Assembly (NCBI GenBank): GCA_003213515.1
Contig: QCMV01000013.1
Coordinates: forward strand, 1-35,213
Direction of reading: 5' to 3'
DNA: 35,213 nt
Source of the DNA: Pelagibacteraceae bacterium AG-422-N09
GTDB lineage: Bacteria; Pseudomonadota; Alphaproteobacteria; Pelagibacterales; AG-422-B15
The notes under the pieces are model-generated. The model worked only from the letters and a program-made list of their open reading frames with translations, was not told the origin of the DNA and made no database searches. Both the position numbers and the translations under genes were made by a program. Below are positions 1-9,186 of this stretch, in pieces (the first letter of the stretch is position 1; every line of letters begins with the position of its first letter).

Positions 1-683
1 TTTATCTTTTCTTTTCTCAAAAATTCAGCTGCTTCTTCCTCAGCTGAACCACCAATTTCACCAATCATGATTATTGATTCAGTTTCTGGATCGGATAAGA
101 AAAGTTCCAAACAATCAATAAAGTTGGTTCCATTCACTGGATCGCCTCCTATTCCAATACAGGTGGATTGTCCAAGACCTTCCACAGTTGTTTGATAAAC
201 TGCCTCATAAGTTAGTGTTCCAGACCTAGATACAATTCCAACATTTCCCTTTTGATGAATATGCGCTGGCATTATACCAATCTTGCACTCATCAGGAGTT
301 ATAATTCCCGGACAATTGGGGCCAATGAGACGTGATTTGGAAGATCTTAATTTATCTTTGACCTCTAGCATGTCCATAACAGGAATTCCCTCTGTTATAC
401 AAACTATTAACTCCATCTCACTATCTATTGCTTCTAAGATTGCTTTTGCAGCAAATGGGGGCGGAACATAGATTACAGTGGCATTTGCATCCGTTTTATC
501 TTTAGCTTCTTTTACTGTATCAAATACTGGTAACCCTAAGTGCTCAGTTCCTCCTTTTTTTGGAGTAACTCCACCGACCATGTTGGTGCCGTATTTAATT
601 GCCTGTTCTGAATGAAAGGTACCTTGTGATCCAGTGAAACCCTGACAAATAACTTTTGTGTCTTTGTTAACTATTACTGACAT
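1..683 (-). CDS. sucD: Succinyl-CoA synthetase alpha subunit (3' end outside window)
   Basis: Partial gene: about the first 227 residues are present, and the C-terminal part, including the region of the phosphorylated active-site histidine (near residue 246 in E. coli), lies beyond base 1. SucD binds CoA and with SucC interconverts succinyl-CoA and succinate with nucleotide phosphorylation in the TCA cycle. The translation starts [20 protein letters not shown] and carries the CoA-binding Rossmann motif GFTGSQG, then [25 protein letters not shown] and SRSGTLTYE, all typical of SucD. Its ATG overlaps the sucC stop by one base (TAATG), which indicates translational coupling. Confidence 0.97.
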   Translation of the reverse strand, partial: MSVIVNKDTKVICQGFTGSQGTFHSEQAIKYGTNMVGGVTPKKGGTEHLGLPVFDTVKEAKDKTDANATVIYVPPPFAAKAILEAIDSEMELIVCITEGIPVMDMLEVKDKLRSSKSRLIGPNCPGIITPDECKIGIMPAHIHQKGNVGIVSRSGTLTYEAVYQTTVEGLGQSTCIGIGGDPVNGTNFIDCLELFLSDPETESIIMIGEIGGSAEEEAAEFLRKEKI

Positions 684-1840
684 TAGACTAGCTTAACTAT
701 TTTTTTTGCTGCATCATCTAAATCGTTGGCAGAAATAATTTCAATACTTGAATTATCAAGAATCTTTTTACCTTCATCAACATTTGTACCTTCAAGTCTC
801 ACTACAAGCGGTACAGAAATTTCTAATTCCTTTGCTGCGGCAACAATTCCTTCAGCAATGATGTCACATCTCATGATTCCGCCAAAGATGTTAACTAAGA
901 TGCCTTTTACACCTTTATCAGAAAGAATAATTTTGAATGCACTCGAAACCTTTTCTTTAGAAGCTCCACCACCAACATCAAGAAAGTTGGCGGGCTCACC
1001 ACCATACATTTTAATAATATCTAAGCTAGCCATTGCCAAGCCTGCACCATTAACCATACAGCCTATATTCCCATCCAATTTTATATATGCGAGATCAAAC
1101 TTTGATGCCTCTCTTTCATATTCATCCTCTTCATTTTCATCTCTTAATTCCTCAATTTCAGGATGGCGGTACAAAGCATTATCGTCAAAATTAACTTTAG
1201 CATCGAGACATAATAGTTTGTTAGTCTCGGTTATAATCAAAGGATTAACTTCAACAAGACTAGCATCTTTTTCTAAAAAAAATTTATACATATTTTTTAT
1301 AAGATCAGAAAGTTGACCCTCAAGATCTTTTTCGAGTTCAAAAGCTGTACTAATTGTATTTACATCTTTTTCTGTAACACCGATTGAAGGTTCTATTTGA
1401 ACAGTTGTTATATGTTCTGGAGTATCTTTTGCAACTGCTTCAATGTCCATACCTCCCATCTTAGATACAATAAAGGCAACTTTGCTAGTTGCTCTGTCTA
1501 ATAAACAAGAAAGATATAATTCTTTTTTGATATCCGAACCATCTTCAATATAAATACGTTTTACTTCTTTTCCTGATGGGCCTGTTTGAGGCGTTATTAA
1601 ATTCATACCAAACATTTTTTCAGCCTCATTTACAGCTTCTTCTTTTGAAGAAACTACTTTAACGCCCCCACCTTTGCCTCTGCCACCTGCATGAATTTGT
1701 GCTTTAACAACCCAAATTGGGCCTTTAACTTTTCCTACCGCTTCATTTATCTGACTTTTTTCGTATGCAACACTTCCTGTGGACACAGGTATGTCATAAC
1801 CGTCAAATAATTCCTTTGCTTGATGTTCGTGTATATTCAT
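683..1840 (-). CDS. sucC: Succinyl-CoA synthetase beta subunit (ADP-forming type)
   Basis: This is the 385-residue beta subunit of succinyl-CoA synthetase, the usual family length. The start [12 protein letters not shown] is the family signature. An N-terminal ATP-grasp region (about 1-240, with a Gly-rich segment [14 protein letters not shown]) is followed by the CoA-ligase domain with [13 protein letters not shown] and [16 protein letters not shown]. The enzyme couples succinyl-CoA cleavage to NTP formation in the cytoplasm. The gene abuts the mdh stop directly and overlaps sucD by one base, so mdh-sucC-sucD is one transcription unit, the classic alphaproteobacterial arrangement. Confidence 0.98.
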   Translation of the reverse strand: MNIHEHQAKELFDGYDIPVSTGSVAYEKSQINEAVGKVKGPIWVVKAQIHAGGRGKGGGVKVVSSKEEAVNEAEKMFGMNLITPQTGPSGKEVKRIYIEDGSDIKKELYLSCLLDRATSKVAFIVSKMGGMDIEAVAKDTPEHITTVQIEPSIGVTEKDVNTISTAFELEKDLEGQLSDLIKNMYKFFLEKDASLVEVNPLIITETNKLLCLDAKVNFDDNALYRHPEIEELRDENEEDEYEREASKFDLAYIKLDGNIGCMVNGAGLAMASLDIIKMYGGEPANFLDVGGGASKEKVSSAFKIILSDKGVKGILVNIFGGIMRCDIIAEGIVAAAKELEISVPLVVRLEGTNVDEGKKILDNSSIEIISANDLDDAAKKIVKLV

Positions 1841-2803
1841 TTATTTAAGTGAAGGATCAATATTTTTTGCGGCTTCAAATAGCTCACTGACTGCTTCAAT
1901 TGAAGTTTTAAAAAATTTTTTTTCTTCTTCATCTAAATCAAGTTCAACAACTTTTTCAATTCCTGCTGAGCCAATAACAACAGGAACTCCAACATATAAG
2001 TCTGAAATGCCGTATTCACCATTTAAATATGCTGCGCATGGTAACGTTTTTTTCTTATCATTTAGATATGAGTCGGCCATTTCAATTCCCGAGGCTGCCG
2101 GCCCATAAAAAGCGGATCCGGTTTCTAATAACTTAACAACTTCAGCTCCACCTTTTCTCGTCCTATCAATGATCTCGTCAAGCCTAGCCTTTGAAATTTT
2201 TCCTTTGTTCACTAAATCAGTGAGATTTTCACCACTAACCATAGTTCGATTTGGAACTGGAACCATTGTGTCACCGTGACCACCAAGAACAAATGAGTCT
2301 ACTTCGCTAATTGGAACATTCAATTCTTGTGATAAGAAATATTTAAAACGTGAAGTATCTAAAACTCCAGCCATACCAACAACTTTATTTTTTGGAAGCC
2401 CTGAATATTTTTGAAGAGCCATAACAATTACATCCAGTGGATTTGTAATACAAATAACGAAGGCGTTAGGAGAAGTTGATTTAATGCCTTCAGCTACTTG
2501 CTTGATGATTTTTAAGTTTGTTCCTAAAAGGTCATCTCTAGTCATTCCTGGTTTTCGAGGAACCCCAGCCGTTATGATGATGACATCAGAGTCACTCGTA
2601 TCCTCATAATTATCAGTACCAGACAAGGAAACGTTAAAACCATCTATGGCTGAAGACTGTGCTATATCAAGAGCTTTACCTTTTGCCATTCCAGACATCA
2701 GATCAAAAAGAACTATATCTCCAAGCTCTTTCATGGCAGCTAAATGAGCAAGTGTGCCTCCTATTTGTCCAGCTCCTATAAGTGATATTTTTTTATTTGA
2801 CAT
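1841..2803 (-). CDS. mdh: Malate dehydrogenase, LDH-like alphaproteobacterial type
   Basis: A 320-residue NAD-dependent malate dehydrogenase that interconverts malate and oxaloacetate in the TCA cycle. Visible features are the Rossmann motif GAGQIGG (10-16), Asp34 at the end of strand beta-2 (NAD preference), the substrate loop VPRKPGMTR in which Arg83 specifies a dicarboxylic acid rather than lactate, and the catalytic His176 in GGHGDTMVP. The length and these motifs fit the LDH-like MDH group found in alphaproteobacteria rather than the E. coli type. It lies immediately upstream of sucC. The 61 bases separating it from mmsA are AT-rich; I see no convincing promoter there. Confidence 0.97.
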   Translation of the reverse strand: MSNKKISLIGAGQIGGTLAHLAAMKELGDIVLFDLMSGMAKGKALDIAQSSAIDGFNVSLSGTDNYEDTSDSDVIIITAGVPRKPGMTRDDLLGTNLKIIKQVAEGIKSTSPNAFVICITNPLDVIVMALQKYSGLPKNKVVGMAGVLDTSRFKYFLSQELNVPISEVDSFVLGGHGDTMVPVPNRTMVSGENLTDLVNKGKISKARLDEIIDRTRKGGAEVVKLLETGSAFYGPAASGIEMADSYLNDKKKTLPCAAYLNGEYGISDLYVGVPVVIGSAGIEKVVELDLDEEEKKFFKTSIEAVSELFEAAKNIDPSLK

Positions 2804-2864
2804 GATGAGTTTATAGCTCGGTAAACTAACTAGATAGCGATTAAAATCAAGATAAATTAAATAT

Positions 2865-4358
2865 TTACTTCATGGTTGGGATGGTAAATTCAGCACCTTT
2901 TCTGATACCAGTTGGCCATCTCGAAGTAACAGTTTTAAGACGCGTAAAGAACCTAACTCCGTCCATACCATGCATTGCATGATCCCCAAATAAGGATCTT
3001 TTCCAACCGCCAAAGCTATGAAAAGCCATAGGAACAGGTATAGGAACATTCACTCCAACCATTCCAATTTTACATTGATTAGCAAAAGCTCTAGCTGTGT
3101 CACCGTCACGGGTATAAATGGTAGTACCGTTTCCGAATTCATGATCGTTAACCATTTTTAAAGCATCATCAAAAGTAGGTTGACGCACAACAGATAATAC
3201 TGGCCCAAATATTTCTTCTCTATATATCTGCATATCTTCCTTAACATGATCAAATAAACAGCCTCCAATAAAGTATCCATTTTCATAACCTTGTAGAGAT
3301 ATTGATCTTCCATCCACTATAAGATCAGCTCCTTCGGCCACTCCAGAGTCAACATAGCTTTTTACTTTTGATAAATGTACATCACTGATCAGTGGACCCA
3401 TTTCAACTTCTGGATCTGTTCCGGGGCCAACTTTAAGTCCCTGGACGCGAGGGGTAAGCTTTTCAATTAATTTATCACCTACATCACCAACAGCTACGGC
3501 AACCGAAAGAGCCATGCATCGCTCTCCTGCGGATCCATAGCCTGCCCCGATAAGACCATCAACAACTTGGTCTAAATCTGCATCAGGCATTACAACCATA
3601 TGATTTTTTGCACCACCTAATGACTGAACGCGCTTATTATGTTTAGAAGAGGTATGATAAATATATTCAGCGACTGGAGTCGAGCCAACAAAACTAACTG
3701 ATGCAACTTCAGGGTCGGTGATCAGAAGATCTACTGCTTCTTTATCGCCGTTAACCACATTGAAAACACCATCTGGCAACCCTGCTTCTTTAAGTAAATC
3801 TCCCATCATGTATGGAACCGTTGGATCTTTTTCACTCGGTTTTAAAATAAATGAATTACCGCATGCAATAGACATAACAAACATCCACATTGGAACCATA
3901 GCAGGAAAATTGAAAGGCGAAATTCCCACACAAACCCCAAGAGGCTGTCGCATGCTCCAGCTGTCGATATTTGATCCAACGTTTTCAGAATATTCTCCTT
4001 TAAGCAAATGAGGAATACCACAAGCAAACTCAACTACTTCCATGCCTCTTGTTATTGAGCCAACTGAATCTGATAAAATTTTTCCATGCTCTGTTGTTAA
4101 TTCCAGAGCTAATTTGTCCATATCTCTGAGTATTAAATCTTTGAATTTAAATAAAACTCGAGATCTAGTCAGTGATGGAGTAACAGCCCATTCTTTACCT
4201 GCTTTGACTGCACAACTTATTGCCACGGATACATCTTCTTTGTTAGCAAAGTTAACTTCTCTTATTTTTTCTCCATTTGCAGGGTTATATACGTCACCAA
4301 ATCTATCTGACTTACTCACGTACTCTTTACCATTAATAAAATGATTAACTATATTCAT
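2865..4358 (-). CDS. mmsA: Methylmalonate-semialdehyde dehydrogenase (CoA-acylating)
   Basis: A 497-residue aldehyde dehydrogenase of the MmsA type, which oxidises (S)-methylmalonate semialdehyde (or malonate semialdehyde) with CoA and NAD to propionyl-CoA (or acetyl-CoA) plus CO2, the last step of valine and inositol breakdown. Evidence is the family start (HFINGKEY), the NAD-site motif SPFNFP with Asn150, Lys173 in LKPSEKDP, the MmsA-specific [18 protein letters not shown] in place of the ELGGK of ordinary aldehyde dehydrogenases, and the catalytic Cys281 in [10 protein letters not shown]. Nine bases separate it from the upstream SDR gene, so the two are probably co-transcribed. The propionyl-CoA product links it to the lyase-hydratase gene at 9187-11145. 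Confidence 0.95.
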   Translation of the reverse strand: MNIVNHFINGKEYVSKSDRFGDVYNPANGEKIREVNFANKEDVSVAISCAVKAGKEWAVTPSLTRSRVLFKFKDLILRDMDKLALELTTEHGKILSDSVGSITRGMEVVEFACGIPHLLKGEYSENVGSNIDSWSMRQPLGVCVGISPFNFPAMVPMWMFVMSIACGNSFILKPSEKDPTVPYMMGDLLKEAGLPDGVFNVVNGDKEAVDLLITDPEVASVSFVGSTPVAEYIYHTSSKHNKRVQSLGGAKNHMVVMPDADLDQVVDGLIGAGYGSAGERCMALSVAVAVGDVGDKLIEKLTPRVQGLKVGPGTDPEVEMGPLISDVHLSKVKSYVDSGVAEGADLIVDGRSISLQGYENGYFIGGCLFDHVKEDMQIYREEIFGPVLSVVRQPTFDDALKMVNDHEFGNGTTIYTRDGDTARAFANQCKIGMVGVNVPIPVPMAFHSFGGWKRSLFGDHAMHGMDGVRFFTRLKTVTSRWPTGIRKGAEFTIPTMK

Positions 4359-4367
4359 CTAAATTAC

Positions 4368-5375
4368 CTAGATTTCGAAACTTTCGCCTATAGCCTCACA
4401 GCTTTTGGCCCACAGCATACTCTTGACTTCAGGATTATCATAAAAAGACTCAAGTGAAAAAGATTTTGCTTTACCTTTCATTCCTTTTAAACCAGGCCCT
4501 ACCATTGAGCCTGAATTAATTTTAGGATCTGCAATACATCTTAGGAGACCCAAAGTTCCATCTTTTTCAGACTGCCCAAACTTCATTAAATATTTTGTAA
4601 AAAAACTTCCCATTCCGCCATCCTCTACTGTTGTAGATTGTAAATCACTTTCTGCAAGACCCGGATGAGCAACCATCGCTCTAATTTTTGAATTATTTTT
4701 TTGCAACTTTTCATGCAAACATGCAGTGAATGCAGCATTAGCAAGCTTTGTCTGGGCATAACGCTCCCATCGGCCACCACCAAACATCAAATTACCTCCA
4801 TCTCCACCTAAGTTTCCACCTTTTTTTTCAAGAAACTTTTCTTTAAGTTTTTTTGTTTGAAAGCGTGCAATACTAGAATGATTAACTATTCTTGCTTCAT
4901 CCCTTAATTGTGATGCTTTTTCTAGTAAGGGCATACATAATTTAGTTAGAAGAAAATGGGACAAGTGATTAGTTTGCATTTGTACATCAAAGCCGTCGAT
5001 TGTGGCTTTATCTTTAAGAGCCATTACGCCCGCATTATTGCATAATACATCAAGGCCATCGCTACATATTTCATTAATTTTTGGAAATGCAGTTTTTACC
5101 GTGTCAAAACTTTGTAGATCACAATCTATTCTGTGAAAATTTCCATTTGCACAATTTTGTCTAAGTAAATTTAAAGATGACTCGGCTCTAGTTGAAGGAC
5201 GATTCAATAGTAGAACTTTAGCGCCAAGCTTAGCTACTGACTCAGCAGCATAAAATCCAAGCCCAGAAGTTGTGCCTGTTATAGCAACTGTTTTATTCTC
5301 CATTGAAGGTAGTGAGTTGAATAAATCATCAAAATACTTAGTATCGAGATTAGGTTTAGTATAAGAATTTTTCAT
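4368..5375 (-). CDS. Short-chain dehydrogenase/reductase, substrate unknown
   Basis: A 335-residue SDR oxidoreductase of the long, retinol-dehydrogenase/protochlorophyllide-reductase-like group. The NAD(P)-binding motif TGxxxGxG is at 33-40 (TGTTSGLG), the NNAG motif at 113-116, the catalytic Ser at 167-168 (NHSS), and the catalytic pair Tyr206 and Lys210 in YAQTK. A Gly-rich insertion (about 186-202) precedes the catalytic Tyr, and the C-terminal extension is longer than in 250-residue classical SDRs. There is no signal peptide, so it should be cytoplasmic. It is first in a minus-strand unit with mmsA, but the substrate cannot be read from the sequence. Confidence 0.85.
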   Translation of the reverse strand: MKNSYTKPNLDTKYFDDLFNSLPSMENKTVAITGTTSGLGFYAAESVAKLGAKVLLLNRPSTRAESSLNLLRQNCANGNFHRIDCDLQSFDTVKTAFPKINEICSDGLDVLCNNAGVMALKDKATIDGFDVQMQTNHLSHFLLTKLCMPLLEKASQLRDEARIVNHSSIARFQTKKLKEKFLEKKGGNLGGDGGNLMFGGGRWERYAQTKLANAAFTACLHEKLQKNNSKIRAMVAHPGLAESDLQSTTVEDGGMGSFFTKYLMKFGQSEKDGTLGLLRCIADPKINSGSMVGPGLKGMKGKAKSFSLESFYDNPEVKSMLWAKSCEAIGESFEI

Positions 5376-5425
5376 ATAATGAAATATTCTAAATTAAATA
5401 CAACTAATGGCAACGTTTGAAAATT

Positions 5426-5659
5426 ATGAGAAAACTTGACCTTCATGGATTTACACTTGAGGATGCTTATCAAGAATTCACTGACTTTATTTACGAAGCT
5501 TACCAAGGAAGTATACCCAAAGTAGAGGTCATAACGGGTAAAAGTGGACAAATCAGGAAAGAATTTCCTCATTGGGCAGAAAGCAGTCACCAAATACAAT
5601 ACATTGAACAGAGTTGGCATGAAGGCAGTTTTGTTGTCAAAATCCAGAGGAAATATTGA
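5426..5659 (+). CDS. Stand-alone small Smr-domain protein
   Basis: About 77 residues starting MRKLDLHGFTLEDAY. The LDLHG motif near the N-terminus and the later ITGKSGQIRKEFPHW segment match the two signature blocks of Smr (MutS2 C-terminal) domains, in which LDLHG and a TGxGxG...LR...V loop form the nucleic-acid-binding or nuclease face. The second block is a shortened, GKSGQIR form. ATG 5426 is preferred, with TTG 5417 in the same frame as the alternative; neither has an obvious Shine-Dalgarno. The gene is divergent from the SDR gene with about 50 bases between them, and convergent with sdhB. The family assignment is fairly secure, but the cellular role is not known. Confidence 0.75.
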   Translation: MRKLDLHGFTLEDAYQEFTDFIYEAYQGSIPKVEVITGKSGQIRKEFPHWAESSHQIQYIEQSWHEGSFVVKIQRKY

Positions 5660-5729
5660 AATCAAGCTCTGTCATTTTGGCAAACTTATTAGAGTTTAAT
5701 TAGAAAGTTTTACACTTATATGTATAACT

Positions 5730-5783
5730 CAATGGTGGGTACGTAATATTTTCATAAATCCCCTAATCAACTGCCCGCCATTG
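5730..5783. other. Inverted repeat in the gap between the Smr gene and sdhB
   Basis: Within the 214-base intergenic stretch 5660-5873, CAATGGTGGG (5730-5739) pairs with CCCGCCATTG (5774-5783): ten base pairs including one G-U pair, around a 34-base loop. It is much more GC-rich than its surroundings. The flanking genes converge here, so a bidirectional terminator is one reading, but no T-tract follows either arm. It could also be a small RNA or a protein-binding site. The rest of the gap is AT-rich with no clear gene. Confidence 0.4.
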
Positions 5784-5873
5784 AAATTTATAGTGGTTAA
5801 TTATTTTATCGTCGTTACAATTATTATTTCAGTTCTTTTGGTAAGCATACTTTTTGATTTTACAGTAATCTAA

Positions 5874-6650
5874 TTACTGCTGTGCTATCATTTGTTTGAT
5901 ACCAGCAATAGCCTTTGCGGGGTTGAGACCTTTTGGACAAGCTTGAGTGCAGTTCATTATTGTGTGGCATCTATAAACTTTAAACGTATCATCTAATTCT
6001 TTTAATCTCTCATTTCTTTCCTCATCACGGCTATCTTGTAACCAGCGATATGACTGAAGCAGGACTGCAGGGCCCAAATATTTGTCACTATTCCACCAAT
6101 AACTTGGGCATGAAGTTGAACAACATGCACACAAAATGCATTCATACAAGCCATCTAATTTTTCACGGTCATTTCTTGATTGAATATTTTCAGTATCGTT
6201 TGCGTTTTGTTTCTTGTTCATAAGCCATGGCTTGATGGACTTTAATTGCTTATAGAGTGTTTTTAAATTTGTAACCAAGTCTTTTATAACTGGCATGTGA
6301 GGCAAAGGATAAATTTTTATGTCACCTTTCACATCACTAATTGCTTTGGTACAAGCGAGTGTATTTGTCCCATCAATATTCATTGCACAAGAACCACATA
6401 TTCCCTCGCGACATGATCGTCTAAAGGTTAATGAAGTATCAATTTCACTTTTGATTTTCATAACTGCGTCCAATACCATCGGACCACAATCGTCTAGATC
6501 AACTTCATAAGTGTCCATCCTTGGGTTTTTTTCATCGTCGGGAGACCAACGGTAGATTTTGAATTTTTTAGTATTCCCATTGCTTTTTTCAGACTTGTAA
6601 TAATCACCGTCTGTTAATTTAGAATTGTCGGGAAGATTAAACTGAACCAT
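5874..6650 (-). CDS. sdhB: Succinate dehydrogenase iron-sulfur subunit
   Basis: A 258-residue SdhB, carrying electrons from the flavin of SdhA to ubiquinone through three Fe-S clusters at the inner membrane. The N-terminal ferredoxin domain holds the 2Fe-2S ligands Cys80, Cys85, Cys88 and Cys100 ([15 protein letters not shown]). The C-terminal domain holds [11 protein letters not shown] (171-181) and [14 protein letters not shown] (228-241) for the 4Fe-4S and 3Fe-4S clusters. [14 protein letters not shown] is the quinone-site signature. Its ATG overlaps the sdhA stop by one base (TAATG). It is the last gene of the long minus-strand block. Confidence 0.98.
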   Translation of the reverse strand: MVQFNLPDNSKLTDGDYYKSEKSNGNTKKFKIYRWSPDDEKNPRMDTYEVDLDDCGPMVLDAVMKIKSEIDTSLTFRRSCREGICGSCAMNIDGTNTLACTKAISDVKGDIKIYPLPHMPVIKDLVTNLKTLYKQLKSIKPWLMNKKQNANDTENIQSRNDREKLDGLYECILCACCSTSCPSYWWNSDKYLGPAVLLQSYRWLQDSRDEERNERLKELDDTFKVYRCHTIMNCTQACPKGLNPAKAIAGIKQMIAQQ

Positions 6651-8425
6651 TAATAAACTCTGGCCTTTGGCGCAATATATTTAACTTCATTTGATAATGT
6701 ATATTCGTGAACTGATCTATAATCCAGTTCACAACTCTTGTCGTTCAGCCATGACATTGTATGCTTCATCCAATTTTTATCATCTCTTTCCTTATAGTCT
6801 TCTCGAGCGTGAGCCCCTCTACTTTCTTTTCTATTTAGTGCGGAGTTCATTGTAACTACAGCTTGTGCAATTAGGTTTTTATATTCAAGTGTTTCTAACA
6901 AATCAGTATTCCATATAAGTGATTTGTCTTTAATTTTAATATTTTCTGAGTTTAACCAAGTTTCTTCGATGAGTTTTTTTCCTTCAGACATAATATCATC
7001 ATCTCTAAAAACAGCGCAGTGTTTCTGCATAACTCTCTGCATTTGAGACCTTAATTCTGAAGTTGAAATATCCCCATCAGAAGATCGTGTACTATCAAAC
7101 CTTGCAATGACTTCATCGATTACATGGCTTGGAATTTCCTTATTGGGTTCATCTTTATTTACCGTGTCATTTATTCTATCTGCTGCTGCTTTGCCAAAAA
7201 CCACTAAATCGATAAGAGAATTTGATCCAAGTCTGTTTGCGCCATGAACACTCACACAAGCAGCTTCACCGACCGCCATCAAACCCTGTACGATCGTTTC
7301 ATTTCCTTTTTCGAGGTTCATTACTTCTCCATGAAAGTTTGTTGGAATTCCACCCATATTATAATGAACTGTCGGTATAATGGGAATTGGCTCTTTAGTT
7401 ACATCTACCCCTGCGAAAACTTTTGCGGACTCTGAAATACCAGGCAATCTTTCTTCCAATATATCTGAGTCTATATGGTCAAGATGCAGATAAGCATGGT
7501 CCTTATCTTTACCAACACCTCTACCCTCTAAAATTTCTTTTGTTATAGAACGAGACACAACATCTCTTGAAGCTAAGTCTTTTGCTGATGGTGCGTATCT
7601 CTCCATGAAACGTTCGCCCTCACTGTTTACTAAATAGCCGCCTTCTCCTCTTGCGCCCTCTGTTATAAGACAACCAACGCCATAAATACCTGTTGGATGA
7701 AATTGAACAAATTCCATATCTTGCAAAGGTAGGCCAGCTCTTAAAACCATAGCGTTACCATCGCCTGTGCAGGTGTGAGCTGAAGTTGCAGAAAAATAAA
7801 CACGACCATATCCACCTGACGCTAGTATTGTTTGTTTAGAATTAAATACATGTAATTTACCGTCCTCTAAACACCATGCAACAACACCCCTGCATTCACC
7901 CTCAACCATTAATAAGTCCAAAACAAAATATTCAATATAATAGTCAACATCGTGTTTTAATGATTGCCCGTATAAAGTGTGAATTATTGCATGGCCAGTT
8001 CGATCAGCAGCAGCACATGTTCTTTGTGCAGTACCTTCACCATAATTTTTGGTCATCCCTCCAAAGGCTCTTTGATAAATTTTTCCATCCTCTGTTCGAC
8101 TAAATGGAACTCCATAGTTCTCTAATTCTAAAACAGCTTTTGGTGCATTTTTGCACAAATACTCAATTGCATCCTGATCCCCAAGCCAATCAGAGCCTTT
8201 CACAGTATCATACATGTGCCATCTCCAATCATCATCACCCATATTTCCAAGTGCAGCAGAGATGCCTCCCTGTGCTGCAACCGTATGACTTCTGGTTGGG
8301 AATACTTTTGAAATACAAGCAGTCTTGTAACCATTCTCAACAGCGCCAACTGTCGCTCTCAAACCAGATCCACCAGCACCAACAACAACTACATCGTAAT
8401 CGTGATATTCAATTTCGTAATTCAT
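6650..8425 (-). CDS. sdhA: Succinate dehydrogenase flavoprotein subunit
   Basis: A 591-residue flavoprotein that oxidises succinate to fumarate in respiratory complex II. The FAD dinucleotide motif is GAGGSGLRA (16-24). The covalent FAD attachment His is His47 in [10 protein letters not shown]. The substrate and capping region [21 protein letters not shown], the arginine-bearing ASRDVVSR and the C-terminal PKARVY ending are diagnostic. Length is normal for alphaproteobacterial and mitochondrial SdhA. The order sdhC-sdhD-sdhA-sdhB with 1-5 base junctions is a standard complex II operon. Confidence 0.98.
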   Translation of the reverse strand: MNYEIEYHDYDVVVVGAGGSGLRATVGAVENGYKTACISKVFPTRSHTVAAQGGISAALGNMGDDDWRWHMYDTVKGSDWLGDQDAIEYLCKNAPKAVLELENYGVPFSRTEDGKIYQRAFGGMTKNYGEGTAQRTCAAADRTGHAIIHTLYGQSLKHDVDYYIEYFVLDLLMVEGECRGVVAWCLEDGKLHVFNSKQTILASGGYGRVYFSATSAHTCTGDGNAMVLRAGLPLQDMEFVQFHPTGIYGVGCLITEGARGEGGYLVNSEGERFMERYAPSAKDLASRDVVSRSITKEILEGRGVGKDKDHAYLHLDHIDSDILEERLPGISESAKVFAGVDVTKEPIPIIPTVHYNMGGIPTNFHGEVMNLEKGNETIVQGLMAVGEAACVSVHGANRLGSNSLIDLVVFGKAAADRINDTVNKDEPNKEIPSHVIDEVIARFDSTRSSDGDISTSELRSQMQRVMQKHCAVFRDDDIMSEGKKLIEETWLNSENIKIKDKSLIWNTDLLETLEYKNLIAQAVVTMNSALNRKESRGAHAREDYKERDDKNWMKHTMSWLNDKSCELDYRSVHEYTLSNEVKYIAPKARVY

Positions 8426-8429
8426 TAAG

Positions 8430-8759
8430 TTAACCTATAAAAATTAGTAGTAGTGACAAACAAACAAAAATTAGTATTAGTAAAAAAAATATTGAAATTA
8501 TTAAATTTAATATTCTTTTAACCACATCAGAGTGTACGTAATCATCAAGGATTTCGTGCACACCTGTATTCATATGAACTAATCCTAAGACCGTGAAAAT
8601 CAATATAAACCCTACACCCCATATGTTGCTTAATTCACTCAAAATTAATTGATACGGCAGAGTGGAAAGGTGTATTATTTTTGTGAATAAATAAGCGACG
8701 AGTGGTAGTAGTAAAATCGTGCTCCATCGATGAAGTTTCCAAGTGTTTTTGGCAGACAT
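8430..8759 (-). CDS. sdhD: Succinate dehydrogenase membrane anchor subunit D
   Basis: About 109 residues with three predicted membrane helices. With SdhC it anchors complex II, binds heme b and forms the quinone site. The start [13 protein letters not shown] and the later [16 protein letters not shown] match the SdhD pattern HxxxGxxxIxxDY. The ATG at 8759 lies one base past the sdhC stop and is preferred over an in-frame TTG at 8771, which would overlap sdhC. SdhD sequences are poorly conserved, so part of the call rests on position between sdhC and sdhA. Confidence 0.92.
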   Translation of the reverse strand: MSAKNTWKLHRWSTILLLPLVAYLFTKIIHLSTLPYQLILSELSNIWGVGFILIFTVLGLVHMNTGVHEILDDYVHSDVVKRILNLIISIFFLLILIFVCLSLLLIFIG

Positions 8760-8760
8760 T

Positions 8761-9138
8761 TTAATATCCAATCATAATTAAAAACCAAAATAGAACAGTG
8801 AGCAAAACAGTAAACAAAATTATAATCCAACCTGTCAATTTGGCAGTATTTAATTCAAGCCCAATACCAACGTCCCAGAATAAGTGCCTTAAGCAGTTTA
8901 AAAAATAAAACAAATATGAAAACGTAAGACCTATTAATATTGTTCTTATAAAAATATTTTCTGATAAGGAAATTATAAATTGAAAAGTTTCTTCGCCAGC
9001 GCTAATTGAATATAAAAGTATTATTAATATGATTACACCTAATGATGAAATTATGCCCGTTATTCTATGAAGAATTGATAGTATTGATGTAATTTGCCAT
9101 CTATAAACTTGCAAATGTGGTGATAAAGGACTGCTCAT
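8761..9138 (-). CDS. sdhC: Succinate dehydrogenase cytochrome b556 subunit
   Basis: A 125-residue SdhC with three hydrophobic helices. The signature SPHLQVYRWQITSILSILHR with the following TG (residues 6-27) is the SdhC family motif, and His85 in LRHLFWD corresponds to the heme b axial ligand. It begins 48 bases downstream of the lyase-hydratase gene. That gap is AT-rich with a TATATA box but no convincing -35, so sdh may be read from upstream or from a weak local promoter. Confidence 0.96.
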   Translation of the reverse strand: MSSPLSPHLQVYRWQITSILSILHRITGIISSLGVIILIILLYSISAGEETFQFIISLSENIFIRTILIGLTFSYLFYFLNCLRHLFWDVGIGLELNTAKLTGWIIILFTVLLTVLFWFLIMIGY

Positions 9139-9186
9139 TAGTAATATTTATATATACCAAATTGCCGGTGATTAAACGACAGTAAA

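Noticed and set aside
726-1316. 196-codon plus-strand frame opposite sucC
   Set aside because: Antisense shadow of a well-conserved gene, with no recognisable product.
5372-5665. 97-codon minus-strand frame opposite the Smr gene
   Set aside because: No family resemblance; the plus strand encodes the LDLHG and TGKSG Smr motifs.
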